Shown here: one piece after another, positions 48,573 through 59,704 of the stretch
Position numbering within the stretch: position 1 is the stretch's first letter
Layout of the letters: each line of letters begins with the position of its first letter
DNA from: Gnetum montanum
Taxonomy: Eukaryota > Streptophyta > Gnetopsida > Gnetales > Gnetaceae
Direction of reading: 5' to 3'
Assembly: GCA_015680685.1 (NCBI GenBank)
Contig: MNCI01037935.1
Coordinates: 201,460-265,459, forward strand
Length of the DNA stretch: 64,000 bases
Made by a program: the position numbers and the translations under genes
The notes under the pieces: generated by a model
The model's database searches: none
Seen by the model: only the letters and a program-made list of their open reading frames with translations
What the model was told of the DNA's origin: nothing

Positions 48573-49600
48573 TTATATAGACTTACCTAAGCATACGTAT
48601 AGGATATATATGTTATGATTAAATATTATATAAGTCTCTATATCTTTCAATAATTGCTTCTTGATCTGAAATGGACCAGTCCATATTGTCAAAAATTTAT
48701 TTGGCTTCCTCATATTCCATAATAATACAAGATCATATATTTTGAAGGTCCTTTTTAAAGCCTTTCTATCGAACCACCTTTTGACTTGAGAAGCATTCTT
48801 TAATAAATTATCTTTAGCTCTATCCATTTCAACTTCTCTTTTGATGAGCAAGATCATGAAACTTCTAGCTTTTTCGATTTTTTCACTATACTTTTGCACA
48901 AAATCTGAGGCTGAACTTATAATCTTATTTGTAACTCTTGTAGGAAAACCATAGACTAAGCTATAAGATGACATTCCAATAGCCTTCTTAAATTTAATAT
49001 GATCAGTCCATAATGTAGATTGCAAGTAATCAATCCAATTTCCTAAATTCCCATCCATCGACGTTTTAATGTAGGAAATAAGCTTTTTATTTGTAGATTT
49101 AACTAAGCCATTTCCTTGAAGATAATGATTTGAAGAAGAAAATAGAAAGATGGATTTTTTCGATGCCCATGTTATAAATTCTTCATATTGAAAAGTAGGT
49201 CCATTATTGAATATCAACACTTTAGGTAAACCAAAATGACTTAGAATCTAATCTTCCAAGAACTTACTCATGTCTAATGCTAAATGTTTTCTTAGAGTTT
49301 TTGCTTTAGACCATTTAGTAAAGTAATCGGTAGCTATGAGAATAAACTTCTATCCAGCTCTTGAAGGAGTAATTGTACTAATAAAATATAAGCCCCATTG
49401 CTAAAATGGTCTATCCAAAATTACTAGTTTTAAGGAAGCTCTAGCCTTTTTGATTTTTTGTCCATGAATTTGACATTTTTAACATCTTTGAATTCTTGAA
49501 CTAATATCTTAGTACATACTAGACCAATAAAAACCAAAGCAGAGTATATGTTGCATAGTAGACTTAGGAGACTCATAAAATAAATTAGAATGATCATGGA
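48573..49600 (-). pseudogene. Integrase of element D
   Basis: 49600-49250 holds the core start (QWGLYFIS, ATDYFTKWSKAK), and 49220-48573 is open for 215 codons. All three catalytic acids are changed: WGLDF has become WGLYF, TDNG has become FNNG, and the Glu of the NGQAE-like motif is Lys (NGLVKSTNK). The C-terminal KRTFKIYDLVLLW and WTGPFQI are kept. No chromodomain. Confidence 0.88.
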
Positions 49601-49601
49601 A

Positions 49602-50170
49602 TTATTCTAAAATAAGATTGATTTGATCATTGTGAACACATTCCAACAAAACCCCTCTGAAATCATTTCTATATACAATTCCACCTTTAACCACAAATTT
49701 ATTTGCTCTTTTAAAGAGAGCTCTCTTTTGACTTGCAATTAGGTTATTTGTAACCTTTTTTGTATTAAGAAATTCCAAAATTTCATCATACCAGTTTTCT
49801 TCATGAGTCTTAAACACACATACTTCATTTTCTCTAGCCATTAACTTGGCTAATTTCTTTTCTTTGATAGCTTTGCATATTTCTAATGAAAACCTAAAAT
49901 CTTGAAGTTTTATAAGCCATTTCCCTCTTTTCAATTCAATTTCATTTTGGGCTAAAAATTGTTTGACCACAGGCTCTATTAACATACTATGAACTAATGA
50001 TCTTTTCAAGTAATATTTGAAATGTTGAAGTGATTTAATGACTAAAAATTCCTATTTCTCTAAGGCTAAATAATTTAATTTTGAACTTTTCAGTTGAAAT
50101 CCCAAAACTCTAATCGATTGATCTTGAACTTCATCTTTTTAAGTTAAAACAACAACAACTAAATCATTTA
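49602..50170 (-). pseudogene. RNase H end and integrase zinc region of element D
   Basis: 50009-49602 is open: KRGKWLIKLQDFRFSLEICK then AIKEKKLAKLMA correspond to the Tat-type RWALLLQEFDI...KAIKGQALADFLA stretch, followed by the start of the integrase N-terminal domain. Confidence 0.75.
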
Positions 50171-50435
50171 TGGCAAAAGCATATAACCAAAAATCTTTCT
50201 TCAATTTTGGTTTTACCAATTATGGAGATTTTGGAATGGCTTTATTAATTTCTACTAGAGCTCTTTTAGACTCTAGTGTTTTCTTTACTAGTACATCTTT
50301 CTTTAGCATATGCATCAATAGTTTAGTAATTTCAGTGAATCCAAGGATAAATTTCTTAATGAGACTTATCTTTCCAAAGAAATATCTAAGAAACTTTTTA
50401 CTTGTAGGATGCTCAATATTTTTTATAGCTTAAAT

Positions 50436-51303
50436 TCAAGAGTTATCTATAGCAATTCCTTCTTGACAAATCACATGACCTAGGAAACTTCTAGACTTAA
50501 CCCCAAAGATACATTTCTTACAATTAAATATAATACCATACTCACAACATCTATCAAAAACTTGTTGAAGATGATCAATATGATCTTCCTTCCATTTCAA
50601 AAAGATAGTGATATCATCCAAATAAACCACAATGAATTTTCCCATTAAACCTTTAAAGGCTAAATTGATTGCTATTTGAAAAGTAGCTCTAGCATTTGAC
50701 AATCCAAATGAAATTCTTTAGTAAGCAAAAGTTCCCCACTTAGTGATTAATGCTATTTTATATCTATCCCTCTTTTCTACTATAATCTAATTATAGCTTG
50801 AAAGCCCATCTAGGAAAGAATATACTTGACAACTTAATACTTTGATCAACATTTCATCAATTCTAGGAAGTGGGTATTTATTTTTTTTCAAAGGCTTCAT
50901 TCAAATTCTTGAAATCCACACAAAGCTTAATATCACCATTTTTTTTCCTTACTGGAACAAGGTTAACAAGCCATGTCAAATATTGGATTGGATATATAAA
51001 TCAAGCTTACTATAACTTTTTGATCCCAGCTTCCATGGCTAGTTTAAATGATGGATTGAATTTCCTTTGTTCTTATTTAACTATCTTACAAACATTTACT
51101 AAAGGAATTTTATGTGTCATTACATCTAGTCTAAAAGCTTTAAGATCATCATAAGACCAAGCAATATTTTTCAAATTATTTTTTAGGAGTAATAGTAAAT
51201 TTTTCTCAAAGGTTGAATCCCTTTCCTTTGTAACATTTAACATCCTTGGTATCTCAGTAGATCCAAGATTCACTGTTTCATAAGCTAGATCATTTATTTC
51301 CAT
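50436..51303 (-). pseudogene. Reverse transcriptase of element D
   Basis: 50702-50436 is open and has FIVVYLDDITIF, with both Asp of the YxDD box intact, then CKKCIFGVKSRSFLGHVI. 51303-51073 is the N-terminal part. Stops and frameshifts lie between. Confidence 0.85.
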
Positions 51304-51935
51304 ATATCTTTTTTGGTAAGCAAATTTTTGCTAAACTCATGTTCATAATCAACCAACTTTTTAGGAATGGAATTTTTCTTAAACCTTGACTTTGTTTTAG
51401 GTATGATTTAACTCTCGAATTCTTACTTATTGCTCAAGAATATAAGTAATTGATCATCATCTTCAAATACTTGTAAATGCTTTATGTTATCTGGTACTGA
51501 TGGCTAATGTTCCTTCTCAATCACTACCCCTTTGTACCTTTCTATCTTTTTCACATATAATGTTGAGGATACCTTTGTTAAATCATCATCCATATAATTA
51601 TCTTTCCTACCTATATGTTCTATTTGGTAGTGATGAAATTGATCCAACATTTTGCAGACAAGTTGTTTATAAAGTTGCAAGAATGAGCTTTTTACTACAA
51701 AATTACCTTTAATCTATTCACAAAATAATCTTGAGTCTCCTTGTATGGTGATTACCTTGATTCCTTTTTCCACTGCCATTTTAATTCCAATACATAAACC
51801 TTCATATTCAACCTTGTTGTTAGTACAAGGAAAGGATAAATGAATTTCCTTGAATATTTTTAGGAAATTATCATTTACTAGAACTACTCTAGATCCTACA
51901 CCTTTGGAGCTACAACAACCATCAAAGTATAGGTC

Positions 51936-52514
51936 TCACTTGCTCTCATCTTGAGATTCTTCTTTCTCCAAGTTATCAAATTCTTGAAGTGTAAAAATTC
52001 TAGTTACAAAAGCTCTTATTTCAATGACTTTATTCTTCCCATTCAAAGTAATGTTTTTGTTCATCAAAGGTTCAATGTATATGTATATTTGATTCAACTC
52101 CCCTTTCCAAGGTCGCCATATATGAGAATAATCTATTAATATGTAACCAAACAAATTCTTACTCCAACTTCTACTCAACAAAAGACTATGTGAATCTAGG
52201 ATATCTACTACTTGAATGGCTACTCTACTTTTTATAAGGGGTTCAAAAGTGATTTCCAATAGAACAATGGGTGGCTAACCCACAAGCTTCACTCTACTCT
52301 TGTCCACTTGAACAATCTTCTTATTGGACTGCTCAGGAATAAAATCAAGTATTTTACATATAGACAATGACATAATAGTAGATGTGGCTCTAAAATCAAC
52401 CAGAAAATTATGAAGATATTTATCCTTTAATTTCATTTTCAATAGAAAAGAAGGAGTTTCTTTATTAGGAGTACAATCATAACTAGTTTCTTTTGTATTA
52501 TCAATGTTAGACAC
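51936..52514 (-). pseudogene. Aspartic protease of element D
   Basis: 52514-52275 has LVDFRATSTIM at the active site, with Phe-Arg instead of Ser-Gly after the Asp. 52259-51936 continues with DILDSHSLLLSRSWSKNL and WRPWKGELNQI, typical after the protease in this group. Confidence 0.75.
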
Positions 52515-52529
52515 ATAGCTTAACTCTAA

Positions 52530-52892
52530 ATCTCCAACTCTCCTTTTACCTTTAATGAACTCTAAAGCTTTTCTTTGGTAATCTCCTATCTATAATAGTT
52601 GATATCTATATTGATGTTGACCCTAACATGTTCAAGATGTTTACTTAAATCATATTCTCCATCTCCATAAAAACCTAATTTCTTCATCCATTTATTAAAA
52701 GTATGATTTTAAGTACTTTGTTCTACTTTATCTTCTTTACTTTTATTTTTCTCTCTTCTACTTAGTTCAAAAATATTTCTCTTAGTAGATGGATTAGAAA
52801 TGATGTTTTGAGGTCTATAAGTATTTAATCTTTCTTTTGATTGTAGATTATATCCATTTTCTACATTGTTGTCACATTCTTCATTTGATGAT
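52530..52892 (-). pseudogene. Gag 3' part of element D (left of nested insertion)
   Basis: A Lys/Arg/Glu-rich tail (SRREKNKSKEDK). The frame continues across the insertion point into 59705-60716 if element C and one target duplicate are ignored. The end at 52892 is the target site. Confidence 0.7.
52888..52892. repeat. Target-site duplication ATGAT, left of element C
   Basis: Identical to 59705-59709 on the far side of element C. Confidence 0.9.
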
Positions 52893-53687
52893 TGATGAGC
52901 CACGATATCGCGTACACGATATTGCATCTACCACGCGATATCGCGTCCTGCCTCATCTTCTATAAATAAGAGGCGATGCCCTTTGTTTCAGTTAGTTAGA
53001 CTTAGACCCTTAGCCAAACTCTTGCAGTTTTACCATTCCAGAGTTAGAATAATTTTTGTGTGCCCACAGTAGGAGTCATAGAGTGAACAGATCTTTATTC
53101 AAGCAATTTGTACCTGAGCACACATTTGTGTACAACAATAAAGACAAACTTTATGATAAACCTTGCAGCATACAGATTAAGCTAATTAGTAATTTATTAT
53201 TGTTGAATGTTTAATGCTTTTCTAGTTAATTAATCTCTCTCTCAACCTTGTTCCTCTTAGTTAAGTACACTCAGTACGACCACTTCGAGCATGCATGTAG
53301 TGCTTGGTAACCCAATAACGATTAGCGTTTGGTAATCCTAGCAGCGTTGCACTGGTTTAGGATGTGTACGGCAAGTGGGAATCGATACTGGTGTTAGGAA
53401 CAATTAGAACTTAGTTAATGAAGAGCTAATGTAATTTAGTCACTTAGTCCTCTTTTCCTTTCCCTTATTAGCATAAGACATCAAAAAGATAAAAGCTATA
53501 AAAATCACATACCTCAAGCTTACTTAACCATACAACCATGACAATACAAGTTTGGGAAGACAACGATTGATTAACCCTAAGTGTTCCATTAAGGTGCATA
53601 AGCATTTAGTCCTTGGAGTTCGATTGGATTAGGTGTGAAACACTCGTATTCGTATGGTTGAGTGTAGGGGTACCTCGCCACTCATCA
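52893..53687 (+). mobile_element. 5' LTR of element C
   Basis: From TGATGAGCC to CACTCATCA. CGCGATATCGCG at 52934-52945, TATAAATA at 52961-52968, AATAAAG near 53139. U5 hairpin: CCACTT (53280-53285) with AAGTGG (53373-53378) and inner AGTGC (53299-53303) with GCACT (53349-53353). Confidence 0.93.
52934..52968 (+). promoter_or_regulatory. LTR promoter of element C: palindrome plus TATA box
   Basis: A perfect 12-bp palindrome CGCGATATCGCG lies 15 bases before TATAAATAAGAGG. The 3' LTR keeps only GTGATATCAC with its TATA at 58974; CpG sites in the palindrome are the positions that changed. Confidence 0.7.
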
Positions 53688-53688
53688 T

Positions 53689-53707
53689 TGGCACTATTGT
53701 TAGGGAC
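53689..53707 (+). promoter_or_regulatory. Primer-binding site of element C
   Basis: TGGCACTATTGTTAGGGAC, one base after the LTR. It resembles the tRNA-Asp-type site and the one in element A, with transitions. Confidence 0.6.
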
Positions 53708-53832
53708 TTAGTTGTTTGTGCGCTGCGTAGAAAATACGAAATCATCCATATTATTAGAATGTTAGAACAAACCCTTAGGGTTAATCAAATAAAGATAAGA
53801 CTATGGTACATCGCACACCGAATAAGACAAAA

Positions 53833-56800
53833 ATGTCTTCTTCTTCCAATAAGAGCATTTCACCACCTAGGACTAACACAAGAGGCAATCGGTGACCTAA
53901 TCCACATAACCAAGATCTGCTAGTTCCTCAACAATTTTGTGTGGTATATACTCATCATGATGAGTATGTATCCAATTTCACCTTTATTCTCCACCAAGAT
54001 GAAAAACTGCATTGGAGAAACTTGAAGGGTAACATAGTGTTGCCTTTAGACCGATTAGTCCCCAACATGCTCCTTCGTGCTCTCACACGAATAGGCATGT
54101 TGCTTTTATACGTGGAATTTGTTGCATGTGATCATGACACAAGGGACTATCATCTCACAAAAGTGCAACGTCAAAGGGACTTGCGACAGGAGAGTTACCA
54201 CACATCCTTGAAGGGTAAATGGCCCCATAACGCTCTGCACGTCTTAAGCGAAATTGGGGGTGGTGAACCTGCTTCGACAGGTTCCCCACCAAATGATGTT
54301 CCCCATCCTAATCATGGTCAAGAGGTGGTGTATCAGAACCTCCACTCCATGGTTCACAACCTTGGTTCTGATCCCCACAAACACGAAGTGTTTAACGAGG
54401 GAACACAAACACACGATAAGGATGGACGTTCTGATCGTGATCACGATCAAGGCCAAGACCACCGAAGAGAAGGTAGAGAACACCATCATTGTAATGGTTC
54501 TCCTTCTTCTTCACCTTCATCCTCATCTTCACCCTCTCCTTCAATGTCCAAACACAATCATAAGGAAAACAACTGTGAGGATAAAGGAAAATAGAGTGAA
54601 AAACATCGACAAGACAATTGAGAATGAGGATGAGGGCACTCTAAGGAATCAAGGCATAGAAGAAGGGAGAGTAGGGAACCACGTAGACAACATAGATGCT
54701 ATGAACGAGATGACCACAAAGAACCCCTACTCGCAACTAGAAGCATGCTAGATATAACAGAGGCTGTAAGAGTTCCAACAAGGCATCAAAAGGATAGTAG
54801 GATCAAGAGGTTAGACATGAACAACATCCCACAATTTGAAGGGGGATACAACACTGATCCTCAAAATCATTTACAAGCATTCCATGATGCATGTGCCTTG
54901 CAAAATATAGAAAATGAATGGAAAAAACTGAAGTTGTTCCTAGGGACACTAGTGAAAGAAGCTAGAAGCTGGTACCAGTCCTTAGAACTAGAATCCATTC
55001 AGAGGTGGAGTACAATGTTAGAACTATTAAAAGATAAGTACCAAATGTACACCCGAGTTTCTAACCTACGAAAGAAAATCCAAGGATGGAAGCAAGGAAA
55101 TCATGAACCCTTGGATGCTGCCATGGGCCGCTATTACGCATTGTTACATCGTTGCCCTGGCCATGGTTATTCGCAACGGGATTAACTACGCCATCTCGTG
55201 GATGGACTTAGGCATGAAACAAGAACCCTTGGAAAATATGCCCAAGGAAGATTATTAGAGCTTAGGTCTCATCAAATTCATATATTTCTAGAGCAGGTAG
55301 CCAAAGAAGAAGGTGAGCTACGAAAGAGAGAAAGTGCAGAAGAGTACAATTGAGATCCTTCCCTCCGAAAAAGGGGAGTGAGATTCTGTGAGGAGGAAGA
55401 AGAGTCACCACTCGAAGATATGATGAATAGGAAAACTTTTCTACTCCAAAAGTTAACAACAGAAGTATCGGAAAAGCTAAACCAAATGTGGGACTCCCTA
55501 GATAGTAGGTTTGAAACTGTTCTTAAAATTGTAGAGGAGTCTAGGGAGCGAGGTAGTGACCATGACAAAAAGAAAAAGAGAGAAGTGGACAATGCACATA
55601 ACAAGGGTAAGGGAAAAATGGCCATCATCGAAGAGGTTTTGGATTCAAACACAGAAAATGATGGTGGATGTGAGATATTCCAATACAACCATCCTAAGGG
55701 ATGTTGCCCAGTGATCTCACATCTACAAGAGTCTGGGGTGTATGCACTCAACCCACGACTTAATAAATGGCAAGCACCCCAACGGTTACCTTATCCCCAA
55801 GGTAACCCAAGGTAGTTCCACCAACCTTCAACATATTATCCAAGTGGAACTCCACCACAACTAGTTGAGCAACATCAACAGTGGAAATACCCACAGTCAT
55901 GGGGGATGCCACCACCAAGGCAAAAATATCCCTACCGGCAACCGGACCCATATGGCTACTACGTGCAACATCCAATCTCTCCTCGTGAATCTGTTAGTCA
56001 TGTTACACCACAACATCACTACCAAGCTTGGAAGTATTATAGAACTCCTTCCCCTAGGGGAGATAACCCACAAGCATACCATCCTTCAAATCCATCCACA
56101 ACTCTCACACCGATAGCTCCATTACAACCCGCTCCAGCAATGCAAGGGGAACTCCCTACTCAACCGTAGCAATGAAATGCCACGAGGGCTATGAATCTTT
56201 AACCCACTATTGGTACTAACAGCCGTATGAAGAAAAGACCTTTCTTCAGAACCAACAGTCCAACCAAGCCCTCACAACCACAAGCAGTTGAACCTCTGAA
56301 CGCCTCTCCATCAAATAAGGCTTCAAAGCTCCCTTCAAACCAAACACCAATCTCAACACATACAGTTATGTTAACACATGCAGTTACTGACTGGATTAAG
56401 GTTGGCCACCTTCCTAGGAAATTCTCTGATCTTGAAAGCTCTCTAATCTATCTCCAAGTTGCTAGGAATGAGATGTGCAAAGTTCTTCTAGACTCATCTT
56501 CCATAGTCAACCTAATATCACAAGAGATGTACAAAGCCTAGAACCTACCTCCATTAAGGAAGAGCAATATTCACCTAGATCTAGTCAACTAGTCCATCAC
56601 TGTTCCCTTGGAACTAGTGGAGGACATCGTTACCACTGTGTGTGTGTGGTCGTACCTAGCTAATTTTGTAGTGATACAAGTGAATAATGATAAAGGGGAC
56701 TTCCCAATAATAATGGGAAGGGCATGGCTAAGTACTGTAGATGCACGTCTAGGAATCCGCGATCTTTCCCTAGAAATATCTAAGGAGAACACTTTTGAAA

Positions 56801-56958
56801 AGATCGAGAAGAAGAAGGTTCCATGCATCGCATACAATGATACAGGGCGCAATTGCATGCAGAGATCATGGGTTGTGCAAATTTTAGCATTACCGACATG
56901 CAACCGGTGTGCACAAGACATCAATATACAAAAGTGTCTATATGCAGCAGCCACATGA
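53833..56958 (+). pseudogene. Gag-protease polyprotein of element C
   Basis: One uninterrupted frame of 1041 codons from ATG at 53833 to TGA at 56956, with about 13 in-frame stops but no frameshift. An N-terminal variable region is followed by a Ser/His-rich and an RS-rich stretch (about 54400-54720) and the gag core (about 54830-55330: FEGGYNTDPQNHLQAFHDAC, WYQSLELESIQRW, LLHRCPGHGYSQRD, LRSHQI). Then come an acidic segment, a CEIFQYNHPKGCC motif near 55670 and a Pro/Tyr/His-rich region. The protease is at about 56370-56760: KVLLDSSSIVNLIS at the active site (DSSS in place of DSGA) and FPIIMGRAWLSTVDARL. The frame ends where RT would start. Confidence 0.9.
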
Positions 56959-58876
56959 CAAGAAGACACCTAGTGGCTGATAGCTGATCAAGAGAACAAC
57001 TCATTAACGTGCATGGAACTAACTAGGCCCTTAGTTCCTTTTTAAGTTTTTCTTTTACATATTTTTTTTTACAAATTTCTTTAACTTTTCTTGTTTTTAT
57101 TTTGTAACATCGTTTATACTTTTTCATTTCTTTGTGTGGTTGTTTTTTTTGTTAGTTTCGTCACCTAATAAGTGCTCCTCATGGTGGTATCAATTGTATT
57201 CTACTGATTGCTAATGTTTGGTTTTTACCTTTGAGTTATAATGTTGATACTAAGGTATGGTTCTTCTAATACAACAGGCAATGAATCCATGTCATCCATG
57301 CATTCATAAATTTCTATGGTCTCTCTTGGCTTGGAATTGTATGGTCCCTTTCTTCAAAATAAAACTATTAACGAATTGGTGACTGGGCATTTCTCAAACT
57401 GAGGAAGGACTCAAGGACTGAAAAGGGTGTGACTTCAAGGGGATTTTATGCATTTGTCATGGCCATTCTCTTGGGTGCTTGGATGTTTTTTTCTTGAGTT
57501 TTCCTTACCATTCTGACATTGCTCCATTATCGGGAAGCTAAGCTAATAAAAATAATAAGTCTTTGCATGGTGTGGTTCTCATGCAAAAAAAAAAAAGGAG
57601 AAGTGAGAATTCAAAGCACATCCCTTAGAAAAAATAATCATCTGGGCTACAAGCACTAGTTATGGAACTAAACAAACACATTCCCTCTAACTAAGGCCCT
57701 CTCTCACTTCCTACTTTCCCCTTTCTCATTTTCTCAAAATGGTGGTGACTCTTTGGCGGAAGCGTTCTTGTTACTTCAAGTGGATGGATTGGCCAAGTGT
57801 ATTAATACAAAATCACTGGATGTGGATTGTTTGAGGCTGGATTTGGAATGAGATCTACTAAGTCACATTAACCATACATACACAAGGGGCTATACACCAC
57901 CTTGTTCTTGGGACTCCATTCCATTCTCTTCTTCCCATCATTCTTTCTCCATTTTCCACCTCATTGCCAATTGTATTAGTAATCTATATTTTGGTTGATG
58001 CGTTGTTTTCTTTTTGGTAAATTCTTCTGGTTAAGAATTTAACTCTTTCTTCCAAATGACATTACCAGAGCCTACAGACTCTTTGAATGTGGGTTTTTCA
58101 GGGTATACAAGGCATGAGCCTGCTTTGGGGAGGACTCACTAGCATTCCTATTTGGTGCATCAGTTAACTTCTTTCCCTTAAACATTTCCGTAATCAACAT
58201 TTGTTTTGTTCATTCCCATCTCTAACATCCATTTTATCAACATTGACGTTGTTTCTTTTTCTCTGTCTTTCTTATTCCTTATATTTTTTCCATTCTATCA
58301 CTATTGGAGAATTGCTCTTAGTCATGGGGGTCTTGGTCCAATTTTTTCAATTTTTCCTAACCCCTACATCTTGGGTAGTCACTAGTGTTATATCTCTAGA
58401 ATCCGTATTAGCCATATCACAACTCAGCCAATGGACCTTACACTGAGGCAAGGTATCAATTGTGATTTACTTATCCTTGCTCACATGTTACTTTGTTGTG
58501 TGTGCAAATGGAAATCATATAGCAATGGATTGGACTTGGAGGAAACACTTAGGATGGAATGGTGCTAAAACAGTTATGCAAGGAATAAGATTGATGGCGC
58601 GGTTATGGATGGACAACGAAAGGCGCAATCCTGGCATCGGCAGTAACTCGTCTTCTTCTTCTCTCTCTCTCTCTATTCTTTCTCAGCTGCCAAATAAGGC
58701 TAGATGTCAATTTTGTATCGTGTTCATTCTTGTAGTCATGAACACTAATATTGTCATGTATTATAATGATTGATCCATTCACATGTCATCCCATTCACCA
58801 TTAGTTGTCATTCAAGTCAATAATCCCATACCATCCCAATATTTTGTAAGGAACTTGAGGATGAGTTCTCATTCAG
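56959..58876 (+). other. Noncoding interior of element C
   Basis: About 1.9 kb in the place of pol, without RT, RNase H or integrase motifs. Small ORFs at 58201-58446 and 58462-58773 show no known pattern. Blocks near 57180 and 58122 recur in element A. No match to the accessory ORF of element A was seen. Confidence 0.7.
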
Positions 58877-58887
58877 TCATGGGGGTA
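58877..58887 (+). promoter_or_regulatory. Polypurine tract of element C
   Basis: TCATGGGGGTA immediately before the 3' LTR. The same tract occurs at 21261 and 36411. Confidence 0.85.
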
Positions 58888-59704
58888 TGACGAGCCGCGA
58901 TATTACATACACGATATCACATCCATCTGCCACGTGATATCACATATGCAATATCACGTCCTGCCTCATCTTCTATAAATAAGAGGTGGCACCCTTTGTT
59001 TTAGTTAGTTAGACTTAGACCCTTAGCCAAACTCTTGTATTTTTACCATTCTAGAGTTAGAATAATTTTTGTGTGCCCGTAGTAGGAGTCATAGAGTGAA
59101 TGGATCTTTATTCAAGCAATTTTTTCCTGAGCACATATTTTTGTACGGTAATAAAGATGAACTTTATGATAAACCTTGCAGCATATAGATTAAGCTAATT
59201 AGTAATTTATTATTGTTGAATGTTTAATTCTTTCCTATTTAATTAATCTCTCTCTCAACCTTGTTCCTCTTAGTTAAGTACACTCAGTATGATCACTTCG
59301 AGCATGCGTGTAGTGCTTGGTAACCCAGTAACGATTAGCATTTGGTAATCTTAGCAGCATTGCACTGGTTCAGGATGTGTACAGCAAGTGGGAACGGATA
59401 CTGGTGTTAGGAACAATTAGAACTTAGTTAATGAAGAATTAATATAAGTTAGTCACTTAGTACTCTTTTCCTTTCCCTTATTAGCATAAGACATCAAAAA
59501 TATAAAAGCTATAAAAATCACATACCTCAAGCTTACTTAACCATACAACCATGACAATACAAGTAAGTTTGGGAAGACAATGATTGATTAACCCTGAGTG
59601 TTCCATTAAGGTGCATAAGCACTTAGTCCTTAGAGTTCGACCAGATCACGCGTGAAATGCTCATATTCATATGGTTGAGTGTAGGGGTACCTCGCCACTC
59701 ATCA
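58888..59704 (+). mobile_element. 3' LTR of element C
   Basis: 817 bp, from TGACGAGCC to CACTCATCA. Hairpin TCACTT (59293-59298) with AAGTGG (59386-59391), one U-G pair, and inner AGTGC (59312-59316) with GCACT (59362-59366). It differs from the 5' LTR mostly by transitions and small indels near the palindrome. Confidence 0.93.

Larger units (their letters stand above)
52893..59704 (+). mobile_element. Complete non-autonomous TGATGAG-family element C (gag-protease only)
   Basis: 6812 bp with 795- and 817-bp LTRs, 5-bp duplications ATGAT on both sides, an Asp-type primer site, one gag-protease frame, about 1.9 kb of noncoding interior and a polypurine tract. RT, RNase H and integrase are absent. 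It lies within the gag of element D, so it is the younger insertion. Confidence 0.92.

Noticed and set aside
53654-53923. 89-codon ORF at the start of element C
   Set aside because: It starts inside the LTR and crosses the primer site; the gag frame starting at 53833 is better supported.
54254-54751. 165-codon plus-strand ORF
   Set aside because: Off-frame shadow of the element C gag, whose main frame has clear domains.
55278-55751. 157-codon minus-strand ORF
   Set aside because: Antisense to the acidic and coiled part of the element C gag; no motif of its own.
56589-56969. 126-codon minus-strand ORF
   Set aside because: Antisense shadow of the element C protease region.
58201-58773. ORFs of 81 and 103 codons in the element C interior as an env-like gene
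   Set aside because: Hydrophobic stretches come from T-rich sequence; no similarity to the accessory ORF of element A and no second copy in the window.
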